This document shows, piece after piece, positions 1-12,796 of a stretch of 64,000 nucleotides of DNA (position 1 is its first letter; every line of letters begins with the position of its first letter). This DNA comes from Mycteria americana. Taxonomy: Eukaryota; Chordata; Aves; Ciconiiformes; Ciconiidae. The position numbers and the translations under genes are program-made. The DNA lies in contig NC_134365.1 of NCBI RefSeq assembly GCF_035582795.1, positions 38,234,135 through 38,298,134 of the forward strand. The letters run 5' to 3'. Below the pieces are notes generated by a model. That model did no database searches. It saw only the letters and a list, made by a program, of their open reading frames with translations, and had not been told where the DNA came from.

Positions 1-83
1 AAGAGTTGCCTTTCTTAAGTTTGTTTCTTTGGGCTCCATGACTGACAGTATGTAAAGAATTATTCCTGTACAGAATGATTCCG

Positions 84-105
84 CCCCCCCCCCCCTTTTT
101 TTTTT
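84..105 (+). repeat. C12T10 homopolymer junction
   Basis: Twelve C residues are followed directly by ten T residues. The same C12T10 block occurs again at 18473-18494. Length here is prone to slippage and sequencing error. Confidence 0.9.
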
Positions 106-2890
106 CTTCAAGGTGCTGACCAAGTGAGAACCTGTTTTATTCTTTGGGTACAAATTACTTTTTCCCTTCTCCTTTTAGTCTGAGGCTGACTTGCAGTGCT
201 GTGGTTTATAACAGAACCACTGACAAATCTAAATACCTTCTCTCAACATTCTCTATATCAGCTGCAAAGTATTGCTTTGGGGTCTGATTTGGCCTTCATG
301 GGAACAAGTTTGTTTTCATAGAATTTGAAAAACGGTATTAGTGTTCAGCTGACCATGTGATCCACTTCTCTGAACTTTTGTTGGTCCCTTGCTTGCCTAG
401 GAAGTATTTTTACTGCTTTTTAAAAAGTATAATGTTGGCAAAATAAAATTCAACTTAGCTAAAACCACCGCGTTTTAATTAAAGTATACTAAAGAAAATA
501 TCATCTACAATATTTTTAGTTCTTTGCTGTAAGTTGCAACTTTTTTCTTGAGAAAATACTCAGTAGACTGTGTTACCAAAGAGTAGAATAATCTGGCTCT
601 TTGTCACCCTGGTCTGAGTTCTTGATCTTCTGTAAAATGAGGCAGACAGCTCACATGCTTAGTACAGTGAGATTTTTATATTCTGGATTAGGCTGGGTGC
701 CAATTAGCCAGCACATAGTGTAGACAGTTCCTACATCTTAAACCTGATCACAGCATACATGACATTATCCCAAATAAATGCAAAGTATTTAGGTGAGGAG
801 GAAAACCAGTGATGCTTCTTAAGTCGATGGATGCCACATACAAAGTGGCTCTGTGGCTAGTGGAGCATATTCCATCAGGATTTCCTCTTTGGTTTATTAA
901 ACCATAGGGCATTTGTGGTTGTCTTGATTGTTGTGATGGCAGGTTTGTTATAAAATACAGGGAAAACAGTTCCTGGTGTACACCTTTCTTGAGTTCTGAA
1001 TAAGAATGGAACTGTGTTTAAAAAAAAATACTATAGAAGTGCCCAGCTGTCAGAAAATCAAGTAAGTTGGCTTGAAACGCTGCAGGTGATGTAATGCAAA
1101 TCAGTTTGACTTCTCTTTGATCATCAAATTGCAGTGAGGTTCCTGGGAGGTTAATCCTGTGCTGTCACCAAAAAAAAAGCTTTGTGCTCGCCTGTACCCG
1201 AGATGAACGTGTGAAGTGTGTTTTCAGTCGGCGAAGCTATTGGCAACGCCCTCTTGTTTTGGCTCGCTCCTGGTGTCCTTAGTTCTCCAGTTGCCCTTAC
1301 CCTGTCACCCGATGGCAGCAGTGGGCATGGAAGCTTTTGGGGGGAGCACTGCACTTGCTGAGCTGAATCCTAGGAAGGACTTAATTTTCTTCTCTTAATA
1401 TGCTACCCTGGAAAGGGTCATCCCACTTGGGGGGGGGGCTTCAGGGACTCTTCTAGCGAAGACCTTTGCTATGATGGTCGTAGGAAGATTTTTGGTGTTT
1501 CGGAGATCCAAACTGTTGTTCCACTGCTTCTCCCAGGACTGCGAGGTGGTAAGATGTGCCTTAATACAAATGTCAAAGGATTTATTAAATAAGGTATAGA
1601 TTATTCCAATAGAACAGAAGTTAAAAAATGCCTTTAGTATCTTTCTAAATGTCTTCTGCTTACAGCATGCATTTGCCCAGTCACGGGCAAAAATGATTAA
1701 TAGAGTTATATCACAGGTTATTTTGCTTTATGGGTAGAGTTGATGGGTTTGTCTAAGTTGACAGCTGCTTTTGATTCAGTTACATGTTCGCATGATGTGA
1801 AGCTTATCTCAAGATGGGGGAACATGATTGTTTAAGCTGTGCTAAAAGGGCTGATATGTGAAGTGAAACATCAAAGCAGTTTCTAATGCTCTGAACTTTA
1901 AAACTCACAGCTGATTTAATTAAAAAAATAATTAAAAGGCACATCTTTCCCCACCCCTAAATACAGACCCCAAATATTCTTCAAAGCATATTTGATTTTA
2001 ATGATTTGGTGATTTCCTCCCTGAGGCGTTTTTGAAGTTACCACTGGAATATGAAGATGTAGCTTTGAGTTGTGACAATAGTAGACCATTAGTGAAGTAG
2101 ATGTTTGCCTCATGAGACAGTAAAATGACATGTTCTGTGAAAATAGCCTGGTACTTGCAAAAAAAAAGTCATGAACCTACTGATTTTTCCTGTAACGGCC
2201 AAAGTTGATGGCAGACTTCTTCTTTGGTGATTTATAGCTCAAACCAGCTCCTGAAGCAGCTTAGTAAGGATGCTAGGATGCCACCCTTGCTTTTTGTTTG
2301 TTTGTTTGTTCATGTCGTCCCCTGTCATCCTCCCCCCCCCCCGCCTTGAACTTTAATCAAGGGCCCTGTATTAAAGTGAGTTTGGTTTTAGCTAGGCCAT
2401 TATGGCCAATGCTGGAAAAATCTTATAACGTGTAATACAGCTTTTACTGCACTATCTAGTTGTCAAAAAGTTAAGTGGAGAATTCAAGATAGGAGCTCCA
2501 TGCTTGTGTGTCTGGATTTAACCTCTTAGACAAGTAATAACCTATATGTTTTCATCTTCAGAGGTAGACCTGGAAGATACAGGGGAAAAAAAACATCTTT
2601 CAGAAAGCGTTTCACATTTGGTAGTGATTGTGTCAGAAACAAAAGGCAGCAGAGGAGTATTTATTATTATAGGGATTATAGAAGCAGCATTGTTAGTCCT
2701 AGCATTGGTATTTCATTATCTCGTAGGTATGAGCATTACAGTGTGCTAAGTGCAATCATTAGAAACATGGTGCCATTCCCTGGATGTGGGAAGGAACTGC
2801 TTTTTTAGGTACTTCCAGAGGTCCTTTCTCATTGTTCCCTCTCCCCTCCGTATATGCTCCCAAATGAACCTCTATATTATCCTCCCAGAG

Positions 2891-2971
2891 AAATCCAAAC
2901 TTTGATCTGACTGTTCAAATCCAAAACTTCAACTTCAAATCCAAAGTTCAAATCCAAACTTTTGATCTGAA
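2891..2971 (+). repeat. Short degenerate tandem repeat
   Basis: The block AAATCCAAACTTTGATCTGA begins near 2891 and recurs about 60 bases later with one extra T. Between them are further degenerate copies of TTCAAATCCAAA. On the minus strand it gives a repetitive leucine/aspartate peptide, but nothing suggests that it is translated. Confidence 0.75.
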
Positions 2972-5602
2972 AGGCAAGCGAAAAAAGTTTGAAACATGGT
3001 GGGGATGCCCTACTGAAACTCTGAGCTGGAATTGGATCCCGTTCTCTTTCAGACATGTACCAGGACATACTTCCCTGGGTAGTACTTGCTTTGTTCCCTC
3101 TTTGTTCTTCTCGCAGTTTCTGTGCGGTTTCATGCATGCGTGCTCACAAAGAAGTCTTTTAACTCTGATATAAGTCGTTACCCACATTAGTTATTGGATT
3201 GCTGATGCGCACAGGTTCTCTGTAAATAGGTAGGTACTATTTTCTTTCGGGTTCATAACTTAACTATACTCCACTTCTGTTGAAGCGTATGTATACGAAA
3301 GATTTTGGTGAAAACATGGTAAACTAAACATTAAACACAAGTTGGTTCACAGGCTGTAACTTATGTCAAAACACAAGCCTGATGCAACTCACAGTACTCT
3401 TCTTGTTTGGACATTTTGTAGAGGGTGCTGAGCACAGCCAGGTTTCCAGTCTCCTAGGTTTATCCTATGAACCAAGAGGAAGAAGCGGTGTCTCACAAGA
3501 GGGAGGGATTATTGTGGAGGAGTTCATCCTACCTCTGTTGGTCGTGCCCTGTAGCATCTCAGCCGCACACCTACAAGGCGGATGCTGCAGGTCTAAGGCT
3601 GTTTTGGAGCATGTCTGCCATCGCTTGAGCTGCGGGTGTGGTTCCACTGCAGCTTCAGTTTAAATTAATTAAAGTTAGTTTTTTGCCAGATGCCTGCCTT
3701 GAACCAGATCTCTGTGTGGTTGCAAGAGGAGCGGTTCTGGTGCTACAGTGGATGGAGGAATGTGCAGGTGGGGAGGATGACAGGGAGGGTGGGACCTCAA
3801 GAAGCCCTGTCTGGGCTTGGCTTACCTCGTGGAGCTGTGCTTTGGGAGGAAGAGCCTCAGCAGATGGTGCAGTGAAGACGTGCCTTAGAGTGTTTGGACA
3901 GATTTCTTAACTGGATAGAGATGCTACAGGTAAGCAGAAGGTGGAAAAGTCTGGGCTTTTTGGCTTTGTGTGGTTTTGGTTTGTCTTTTTTTTTAATGAA
4001 TAATGCTTCTGAAAGATAAGCAAGGAGAAAGCAGTAGAACTTGCTAAATGGAAAAAATTGTTTGTGCTTTACTATCTGACAGAAAGTAGTGCAGCAAATA
4101 GGATTACAATGTAAACCTTGGATTTACTTGCAAGGTCCTGATTTTAAAAATACATGCATTTTGTGTATTTCTAGCTCTTCATATTTTTTGTGGCTTTAGA
4201 ATCCTCCCTTAATTGTTCTCTGTAACAGGTTTTACAGGCCAGTTCATCCATTTAGAGAATAAAGTTGAGGGCACTATTTTAAATGTATTGAAATGTATTT
4301 TAAATGGTATGCCACACCAAAAGGTAACTGCACTCTTTCCTGTGCCTTGACTAACTTCAGTCTCAACAATTATAAAAATTTTCTACTGCAACTATTTCTA
4401 CTGCAACTACTGAGCCTATTAGCGGAAATTGAGTTTTAGACCTTTGCTTCCTTTTTAAAACTGCAGGTAGGTTCCCTTGCTTGCCAGTTTTGGGAGAAGT
4501 TTAGAACGGGTGTATTAATCTGCTTGACAAAATTATCATCAGTATCTATTTTCGTGCCACTTCATAAAAAGTTTCACAGCTGAAACTATCTGCCTGTGGT
4601 AGTTATTGTAGTAATCAACCTTGGGCCATGATTTTACTTTGTTATTTTGGGCTTTATTGGTTATGGCATGACAGTTACTGCTGTTTTCACAAGTGTAAAT
4701 GTAGGAAGCTTTTTGGACACCACGACTGCTTGAGAGGAAGAAAGCGTCTTTTACTGGATGGAAGACATAAGAGAAATGCAGGTGAAAAAGAAGCTACAGC
4801 AAGAGAAGAGGCCTCTCCTCTTGGCAGGAGGTCTTGCTCTGCCGGTGGACCACTCGAAGGAGAGAAGGCTGGGCTGGGCTCTCCTCCTACCTTTCTCTGA
4901 TCATGAAATGGGAACATTTGAGCGTCTTGACTCCTGACTGCTTAACAGTTTATTTTGCTTACTTCGAAGAGGGAGAGCATCACCTGATAAGCTTCTGGAC
5001 AAGCTGGAAGGAAACATCACCACTCTTTTTTTCCTCCTTTTTTTCCCCCCCTTTTTTTCTTTCTTCTCCCCCACAAGACTGACGATGAAAAATAGGACAG
5101 CACTCAGATGAGTAAGGCACTAGTATAGTCAGGATCATGGTAAACAGCAGAGCTGTGTATGCTATTAATGTAAGAAAAGTACCAAGTTTGAAAAATACAT
5201 AAAATGATACCTCATTATTTGGCAGATTAGATCTAGTTTTATACTGTGGTTGTTTTTGTTGTACGAGACATGAGACGTTTCCTCCCTTTCTTCTTCTCTT
5301 AGATCTTTCTCTTACAAATACGTGAATCTGCTTCGGGTACTTTGTTAAAACAAACAAGGAGCAGGTATGGACAGTTACCAGCGGACTGGGTAGCACCAGC
5401 AGGAGCTGAAGGACCAAAGCCTGACTGACGTTGCCGAGACCTGGGAATCATTTGGCAGTTTGAAGGCAGTCTCTTTGTAATAGTCTCTGAACTCAGCCCT
5501 CAGGTGAATGCAATGCCGTGGGACACTGAGAAATGAGTATAAATATTTAGATATACATACAATGAATTTTGGTTCTGCCGATTAGTAATATCCCTTAGGA
5601 AT

Positions 5603-6330
5603 TTCCCCATGCAATGCTACAGGCTTGGGGAAGAGTGGCTGGAAAGCTGCCTGGCAGAGAAGGACCTGGGGGTGTTGGTTGACAGCCGCCTGAATGTGAG
5701 CCAGCAGTGTGCCCAGGAGGCCAAGAAAGCCAATGGCATCCTGGCTTGTATCAAAAATAGCATGGCCAGCAGGACTAGGGAAGTGATCGTGCCCCTGTAC
5801 TCGGCACTGGTGAGGCCACACCTCGAATACTGTGTTCAGTTTTGGGCCCCTCACTCCAAGAGAGACATTGAGGTGCTGGAGCGTGTCCAGAGAAGGGCAA
5901 CGAAGCTGGTGAAGGGTCTGGAGCAGAAGTCTGATGAGGAGCGGCTGAGGGAGCTGGGACTGTTTAGCCTGGAGAAAAGGAGGCTGAGGGGAGACCTTAT
6001 CGCTCTCTACAACTGCCTGAAAGGAGGTTGTAGAGATGTGGGGGTCGGTCTCTTCTCCCAGGTAACAAGTGATAGGATGAGAGGAAGTGGCCTCAAGTTG
6101 AGCCAGGGGAGGTTTAGACTGGATATTAGGAAATTTTTCTTCACTGAAAGGGTTATCAAGCATTGGAACAGGCTGCCCAGGGAGGTGGTTGAGTCACCAT
6201 CCCTGGAGGTATTTAAAAGACGTTTGGATGAAGTGCTTAGGGACATGGTGTAGTGGTGGTCTTGGTAGTGTTAGGTTAACAGTTGGACTCGATGATCTTA
6301 AAGGTCTTTTCCAACCTATACGATTCTGTG
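5603..6330 (+). mobile_element. CR1 LINE, 5'-truncated 3' end (copy 1)
   Basis: This is the 3' part of a CR1 non-LTR retrotransposon. An open frame at 5609-6253 encodes about 214 residues of the C-terminal part of the CR1 reverse transcriptase (ORF2) region, including the family segments around [13 protein letters not shown] and [13 protein letters not shown]. After the stop comes the CR1 3' UTR with the block at about 6283-6320 (GGACTCGATGATCTTAAAGG) and a single terminal ATTCTGTG unit. The reverse transcriptase core and endonuclease are missing, so the copy is dead on arrival, as most CR1 copies are. No internal stop interrupts the remnant frame, which suggests a fairly young insertion. No target-site duplication is evident, as expected for CR1. 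The minus-strand open frame opposite is a shadow. Confidence 0.95.
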
Positions 6331-9300
6331 AATTAATTCCTAAGTCCCTTGTTTTATTGAGAGCTGAAAAGTGGAGCAATGGCCATCAGCAGCCATCGGG
6401 TTGGAAGAGCGTGTGTGTGTCTGGCCCTCTGGGACACTCGGTGCATCCTGGTCAGGGTGAGGAGACCAGGGGAAATTGCTTGGCCTCTGTCTCTTCCTTC
6501 TTCCCTGTCCTGACTCAAACCTTCTGTCTGTGCAGTGACTACGTGAAGAGTTAAAACATCTACGCTGAGTAAAGGAGATGATGTGAGCAGAGGTAAGAGC
6601 CTGGCGTGTGCTCCAGCCCGTCGGTGCGGCTGTGGCTGCCCGGCTGAGCCTCCGCTCCCGACAGGCTCTTCCCCCATCCCCATGCAGCGTGCCAGCATTA
6701 ACAGGGGCAGAGGCTGGGACAGGGGTTGCTGCCACGGCCTTGGGGAAAAGACCGCTCTCCCTGCTCTCCAGAGAGCTCTGCCATGAGCTGGGTGGGCGAT
6801 GAGGCATCTGTGCGACCAAGCCACCTGGAAAGAAGGGGCGAGCCCTGGGTCGACTTCTGTCTGGGCGAGGGATGCTGGGGCTGGGAGGAGGTGGTGAGCC
6901 CTGTAGTTCGGGCGTTCAGTGCGCTCCGGTTAGCAGCGCGGGGAGCTGGACAGGCAGCGTGCCGGGCCCCGTCTCCTGGGTGAGAGGAGTCCAGAGAGCT
7001 GAACCGCAAGGAGAAGGATGGCTCAGGGAGCTCCCGCTGGGAGCTGGAGCGGAGGTGTGTGTGGAAACTGGGTGCTGTGGGTAGTTAACCTCCACGGGGC
7101 TGGTGGCCGGGGGGCGGCGGTGGTGTATGTTGCAGGTGGTGGGTTGGTGGGAGCTCTGAAGATGAATGGTGACCTCATCTGGAAGGAACTGTGAGTCTGT
7201 GCTATACAAAGAGCGATGCTTATGAGAGCAGCTTATGTATGGGGAAAGCTTATGTATGTGTGGTTTGGTTTTTTTTTTTTTGGTCATCTTTTCCTCCACT
7301 GCCTGTTTTGTTTTCTTTGTCTGTCAGGACTGGCTGGACTGGCTTTGAGCGGATACCGTCAATTCAACCTTCAGTATTTTGTGTGTTCTTTTAAACCTCT
7401 TTCTCCAAGGCTGTGATGCCTGAAGAGGTCACAAAACAATACGTGGCTGCCTACAAATGCTTTTCAGATGATGTTTATCAATACCACTTACCAGACATCT
7501 GTTAAGCAAGCCTATTTGTAAACAGCGGTATGTTAGGTAATTATTAACTGTAAATCCCTCCTTTTTGGCTGATGTTCTCTTGGAGATTTGAAGATGGTTG
7601 CTGATAATTGACAGGTGGTTAAAATGTTTGTCCAAGCTGAAGGCTAGCGACCACAGGCCAGTGCTAGTCCCTTGACTTCCTTTGCAGGATGAAGGGAATA
7701 TACTTTAGAGTTTAGATGTAGTTTCAGACTGAATTTGAAGCTACTTTTATCAGAGTGTGACTGTGCCGGAAATCCAGCTGACTTTCTCCAGCAGGCTTCA
7801 GGATGCTTTGGCTATTCTGTAGAGAACTTGTTTGAAAGTAAATGCAGGAATTTTTTTTTTTTTTTTTGAGTTAACACACCAGAGTAGATGAAGTATATGC
7901 TAACAGTATCTAAGACTTGCGTGTTGACATACAGTGATATTGTGTGAAAGTGGGTGAGAGACTGACATTTGTAAAGCTCTGTATTTTTGTATTGCGTGTT
8001 TGCCAATAAAAAGAAAAAGTGCATCATTTAATTTTTGGCTAGACAGGCAAATGCAGACCAGTTGCATGGAAGTGTTTGCTCTGGCATCCCTCATTGCTTA
8101 TGAGAGTCTTTGCTTATGACCTGAATTCTGGGAAAGTGTCCAAGCCCTATGCAGGCTGAAGTGCTTATCTCTTGAGGTTTTTTTTTAATTATTCTGCACA
8201 ACAGAATACACAGACCTACTTAGCAAATGCCCATGCAATTATAGCTCTGTGTCCTGCTTCAAATTCTCTCCCCCCCTCCCCCCATCTCTGCTGCAAAGGG
8301 TACGCAATTAAAGCTCTCCTTCCAAGGAGGTCTTGTTCTTCAGTTCCAGACTCCAGTTCCAGGTCATTTTGCCTTGAACCTTGATGGTGTCTGTTTTGTT
8401 TTCATTTGCAAATGTTCTGTGTTCATGATATGGCTTATTTTCAAGGTGAGCTGTCATCTTACATTCGTCTCTGGAGGAAAAATGAATTCACTGAGCAAAA
8501 TGAATTGTTTTCTGTTTTTATTTGAATACTTGCACAATTTACAAAAGTGCATGGGGAATTTTTGCTTTGTGCTTTTGTGTCCACGTTACTGATGGAACAG
8601 TAACCTTTTACAAGAAGGTGCTACAAGAATGGTGTTTCTGAACCTCTTAAATTCCCTTTTCATTGCTATAAGAAAGCCATGTGGCATAACAGATCCGTGG
8701 CATTTGTGTAGAGCCTTTGGCTAGTGCGTGGGGAGGCTGAAAGCTGTTTGTGCGTGGAACAAGTAGAAGCACGGGTGGCAGAAATATGAGTGGGTTTGTG
8801 CTGTCTATCAATGTAGTGTGTACCTATTTCAAAATCAGTCGTTGCTCCGGTGGAAGTATAACTTAACACAAAACCTATCCTGACTTGCTGCTGGTGGTAG
8901 GATCTCAGAACTATCCTGGCTGCCCATTTTTAGCTCTGTTTCCTGCAGAAGTGAGACTTGTGCAATTTTTCCCTTCCCTTCCCTAAGCTTAGATAACATG
9001 TTGACCAGATCTCACAAAAGGATGGGGGACTGAAGCTTCTACAGCTCTTTAGTTAAGCCGTAAGCAGGTTTTGCAGAGACCCTGCTGGTGCTTCAGCCAT
9101 GAGACAGGCAGCAGTGGGAGCAGATGCTGTTTGAGGCATCAGGGCATCCACTCGAGAGCAGCATTGTAAGCCATACAAGGGAAAAGAACTTCAATCACAA
9201 CTTGCCCCTTTGTAGCCATCCGTGTGAAAATCTTGTGCAGTTTAGTTTACAAGTAGATCGTATGCAAGACCGTAGCAAACCAGGCTTCATGAGTTCCTTT

Positions 9301-12300
9301 GCATGCAAACCACTCGGGGTTTTTTGTTGTCCTTTCAGAGGCTACTGGAAGAATTTCCAGTATTAAATGGAGCTGATGCTGTCCCTGACCTTGGGTCATT
9401 TGAGTCAGAAAATGTTTTTAGAACAGCCGTGCTTTTTTAGAACAAAGGAGGACCTGGAAGTTTTGAAAAGTTGAGTAAATAAGAGCGTGTTTGTATGGCC
9501 TGCAGCAGCTTGGACTCTTTACAGCAGGGACTATAGCAGAAGCATTGTTTTACATTTCTGTTCTGGCTTGCACCTCCAGCCCCCCCTCCCCTGCTTTCCC
9601 TCTGGCATTGGTGGCACCCTGTGAAGGGAAATGGGTTGCCTCCATTGCTGCTGACTGAGGCTGTGCTGTTGTCAGTTCTGTGTGTTTATCTAGAGGAGAC
9701 TAAGCATCCTATGTGTGTTTACTCTCTTACACAGTTGTTTGGCATAGTTCAGTTCTTGCCCCAGACAGTCCAGAGTCTGCTTAGTTACAGAAGGCAATCT
9801 GCTTTTAACTCACAACAGTGGAGAGCTGTGAACGCTCCTGGTGAAGGAGACTCGGCGTTACCTTTTCCCTGGACTTTCGTGTATTTATTGCAGTTCAGAG
9901 GTTACCCCTTTCCCTGCCTTTCCCTTTGGAGTGGCAGATACTCAAGCTTCCTTCCCATCCCCCAGTTGTGCCTCTCAGCGCTTGCTCTTCTGGGATGAAG
10001 TGCTGCAGGACTTCCTTCAAAGGGCTTTTTTGGCGACGAAGCTCCCGGGCTAGCTGTCCTCAGCAGCAGGCCCCTATGGATTCTGGCAGGATTATGAATG
10101 CCTGCTTTCCACTAACCATTCCTATCACAAGACACAGATAAAAATGGACTTTAATGAATTTATAAACCTCAAAGGATTTGGTTTTCTTTTAATGCAGGCA
10201 TCTGGCTTTCCATCCCGTGCTTTGGCTTCCCATGGTTATTTCAGAATCACTGCGTGCTTCTTCCTCCTACTCTGACAGCACAAACCTTTTGGGGTATTGG
10301 GGATGATTTCCAATGAGGAGTGGGCTTTAGGAATGATTTTTAGAAGCGAGGTGGTTTGTTTCTACAGAACTAATTTTCTGGAACAGCTTAATCTTTTAAG
10401 TCATCAGTACTCTAAAAAACCCACAATACCTTTTGTGAAAAATCTGTACGTGGGTCTGTTTTGCAGTGTATGGCAGAGACTGAAGGGCTCTTCACCAGAC
10501 TAGTTACCTCTAGATGAAGCAAAACTTGGAAAATCCTGTTAGGAAGAACACATCAAATCTGTCTTCATTGTAATCGCATCAGTCTTTTCTAGAATAAAGC
10601 AAAGGGAACAGCATGTCTTGGACTTTGCAATTATCTGACCTGAATATGCCTTTTTTTTTTTTTAACCCATCAATTGATGTAAGAGGGACAAGATTGAGAA
10701 CTTTATGGTTTCTAAGCAAATATACAAAATGTCCTTCTATTTGATGCCATCTTTTGTATTTCAGAAGGGGGGGGATTCATTTTGAAACTTATGTATGACC
10801 TAGGGTTTAGTCATATGCAATAGACACTACATGTCAAAGCAAAGGATGCTAATTTTTTTCTCCTCTTTGCTGGTTCTGCCACTTCCATCTTTGGAAAACA
10901 GGATTTCTTTTGAGTTCTTTGTTATTGTAAGCAGCTGATTACATGTCTTAGCTGGATCATGCAAATGACTATGTTTGTCCTTAGCAGGAAGTTGATAGGA
11001 AACATGTTAAATTCTTACCTTATTTTTAATTGTTACTCTGGGGTATCAGTAAACTGAGAGGCTGTTGAGGAAAGCTGGAGTTTCAGTAAAAATTCCTTAA
11101 AGCAAGAAAGCAGTTTTGAATAAAAGAATATTCAGGTTTGTCATCCGGCTAAATTTCAGTATCTTCTGCGTGCCTGCCTTTTATAGCCATGCTTCCTTTG
11201 CCACTGGGGATGTGTTGCTTCATTGTCACAGCTGATCAGCTGCATAAGATGACTTTGATGCTTTAAAGAAAGATGGTTCATCCTTCAGGGTGGGTTATAA
11301 ACAAATGATTTATGGGCAAATCATGAAGCACAGTAGGAAACTTTTTAAATGTTAAGTCAGATTAGAAAGATTAATAAAGGAAATACTACTTCTGAATGTG
11401 TAAGGACAGTACGATATTTGCAATTCTGTAATCTTAAAATACTTTCTGGATAAGCATTTCCCATTATTTGTTTCCAGTAGCAGTTGTTTTTAATGTTAAT
11501 AGTCAACTACTGGACATGCGAGATTGCATTTAAATTCATTAAGCGTATCCCTTTCTAAGTGAGTGTGTGAAAGTTTTGGAATGCATGAAACGTCTCGGTG
11601 ACCCTGTAATATCATAAAGGGCCTGTGGTGATTTGCGTCATTTCAAGTAGCGTTTTCCCATAGTAATTCTCTTCACTGCAGGCCCCAAGTCAAAATTTGA
11701 ATGGTGCTTATCTAATAGACATCACAGCTGTCCCTTGCTGGAGAGCTGACAGTTCATTCTGGTTGCAGAGGAAATGTATTGTCTGACTGCAAGAAGCATT
11801 ACGGACTAGAGGGGGCAAAACCACACAGGCTTGACTCCACTCTGGTGCAGAGGTAACCTGTGAGGTTGTCCATTAGCTCCCAGTGAAAAAAATTCATCTG
11901 GGGGGTGTGTGCCAAGTTTGAAGGTGCATGTTGAATTTCGAAGGCTGTCAGTTGTCTGCTTAGGCATGCCTAATAGCTCTGGCCTCAGTAGTTACAAGCG
12001 CTCCTCCCACTGTGCTGGGCTTGCAAGTCTGGACGAGGATTGTCCATGCACAGGGGCTGTTGCAGTTGTTGTCCTCTGTTACTGTTTGGGCTCTTGGGCT
12101 GTCTCCTGTTGATGAGACAAGCAGCTCCAGTCCTGGTGTCTGTTGTACTTTCCTACTAGAGCTGCTCTTTGAGGCCTTCAATCTCTCTGAAGTTGAGAAG
12201 AATAAAATAAACCTAGGAAGGGAAAGATTCTGCATCTGTAGTCAATATGATGCGCTTTCCCAAATGGCTTCACTGGTGGTCAACAAACCCTCTTTCAAAA

Positions 12301-12796
12301 CCCACGTTAGTATGCCTGAAGTCTGAATTCCGTCTGGATCTGATGGGTCCAGATCCTTAGATCTGAACTTGTACACACTGAGTTTTTGCCTTACTCACTG
12401 ATTTGCTCAGATAGCATTTCAAAGTATTCTCTGGGGTAATAGACTCTTCAAAGAGAAGAGTAATGTAAAGGATTCTAGCGATAACTAGGGCATGTTATCT
12501 CCAGTTTTGCATGGAAGTGCCTTTAATTTCTTTCTTTTAAGAAGCAACCAACCCAAACCCCAGAAACCTTGTTACAGGACACTTGACTCGCACAGTGTGA
12601 GTGGGTCAGGAACTAGTTGGGTAGAGCAGCTTGAAGTTGCTGAAGAAAAAAATCTTGTATCTCTGTCCATGCGCTGCCTCCTGTACTGCTTGGACCTTGT
12701 TTTGCTAGTTTAGCTTTTCTTGCAGGGTTAATTTCCTGACAGGTTAGTGAGCTGAGTTTCCCTCACCTTGGTGTGTTTGAATTGATGGAATAAATT
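6331..12796. other. Non-coding stretch, probable RASSF3 intron 1
   Basis: No coding exon is recognised. A GC-rich, CpG-containing patch at 6590-7130 stands out from the AT-rich surroundings. The rest holds poly-T runs (for example near 7850-7867) and small inverted repeats such as the one around 12337-12356. Confidence 0.5.
6590..7130. promoter_or_regulatory. GC-rich CpG-containing patch, possible internal regulatory element
   Basis: Base composition changes abruptly at about 6590 from AT-rich intron to GC-rich DNA with repeated CpG dinucleotides, densest around 6900-6970 and 7085-7125. It directly follows CR1 copy 1 by about 250 bases. I looked for the RASSF3 first exon here and did not find its acidic/phenylalanine-rich coding motif. 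It could be a weak alternative promoter, an enhancer, or an old GC-rich repeat. The sequence alone does not decide. Confidence 0.3.

Larger units (their letters stand above)
1..5602. other. Non-coding stretch, probable RASSF3 intron 1 (first part)
   Basis: No exon is recognisable here on either strand. The open frames are short, lack homology I know, and have no matching splice sites. I place it in RASSF3 intron 1 because the first recognised RASSF3 exon (38980) begins in phase 0 with an internal-exon acceptor, so exon 1 must lie upstream. No sequence resembling the acidic N-terminal exon of RASSF3 was found in the window. The stretch is AT-rich with homopolymer runs. A short tandem repeat at 2891-2971, a direct repeat near 4380-4411 and a C12T10 tract at 84-105 are the only structures seen. 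Confidence 0.55.

Noticed and set aside
2546..2749. 67-codon open frame with a hydrophobic segment
   Set aside because: It looks like a small membrane protein, but there is no promoter, splice or homology support and the low-complexity hydrophobic stretch can arise by chance.
5582..6163. 193-codon minus-strand open frame
   Set aside because: It is the antisense shadow of the CR1 reverse transcriptase remnant; the same shadow occurs over the second CR1 copy at 12763-13284.
6354..6824. Overlapping long open frames on the minus strand near the GC-rich patch
   Set aside because: Two different frames are open over the same DNA, as expected by chance in GC-rich sequence. Neither resembles a known protein or the RASSF3 first exon.
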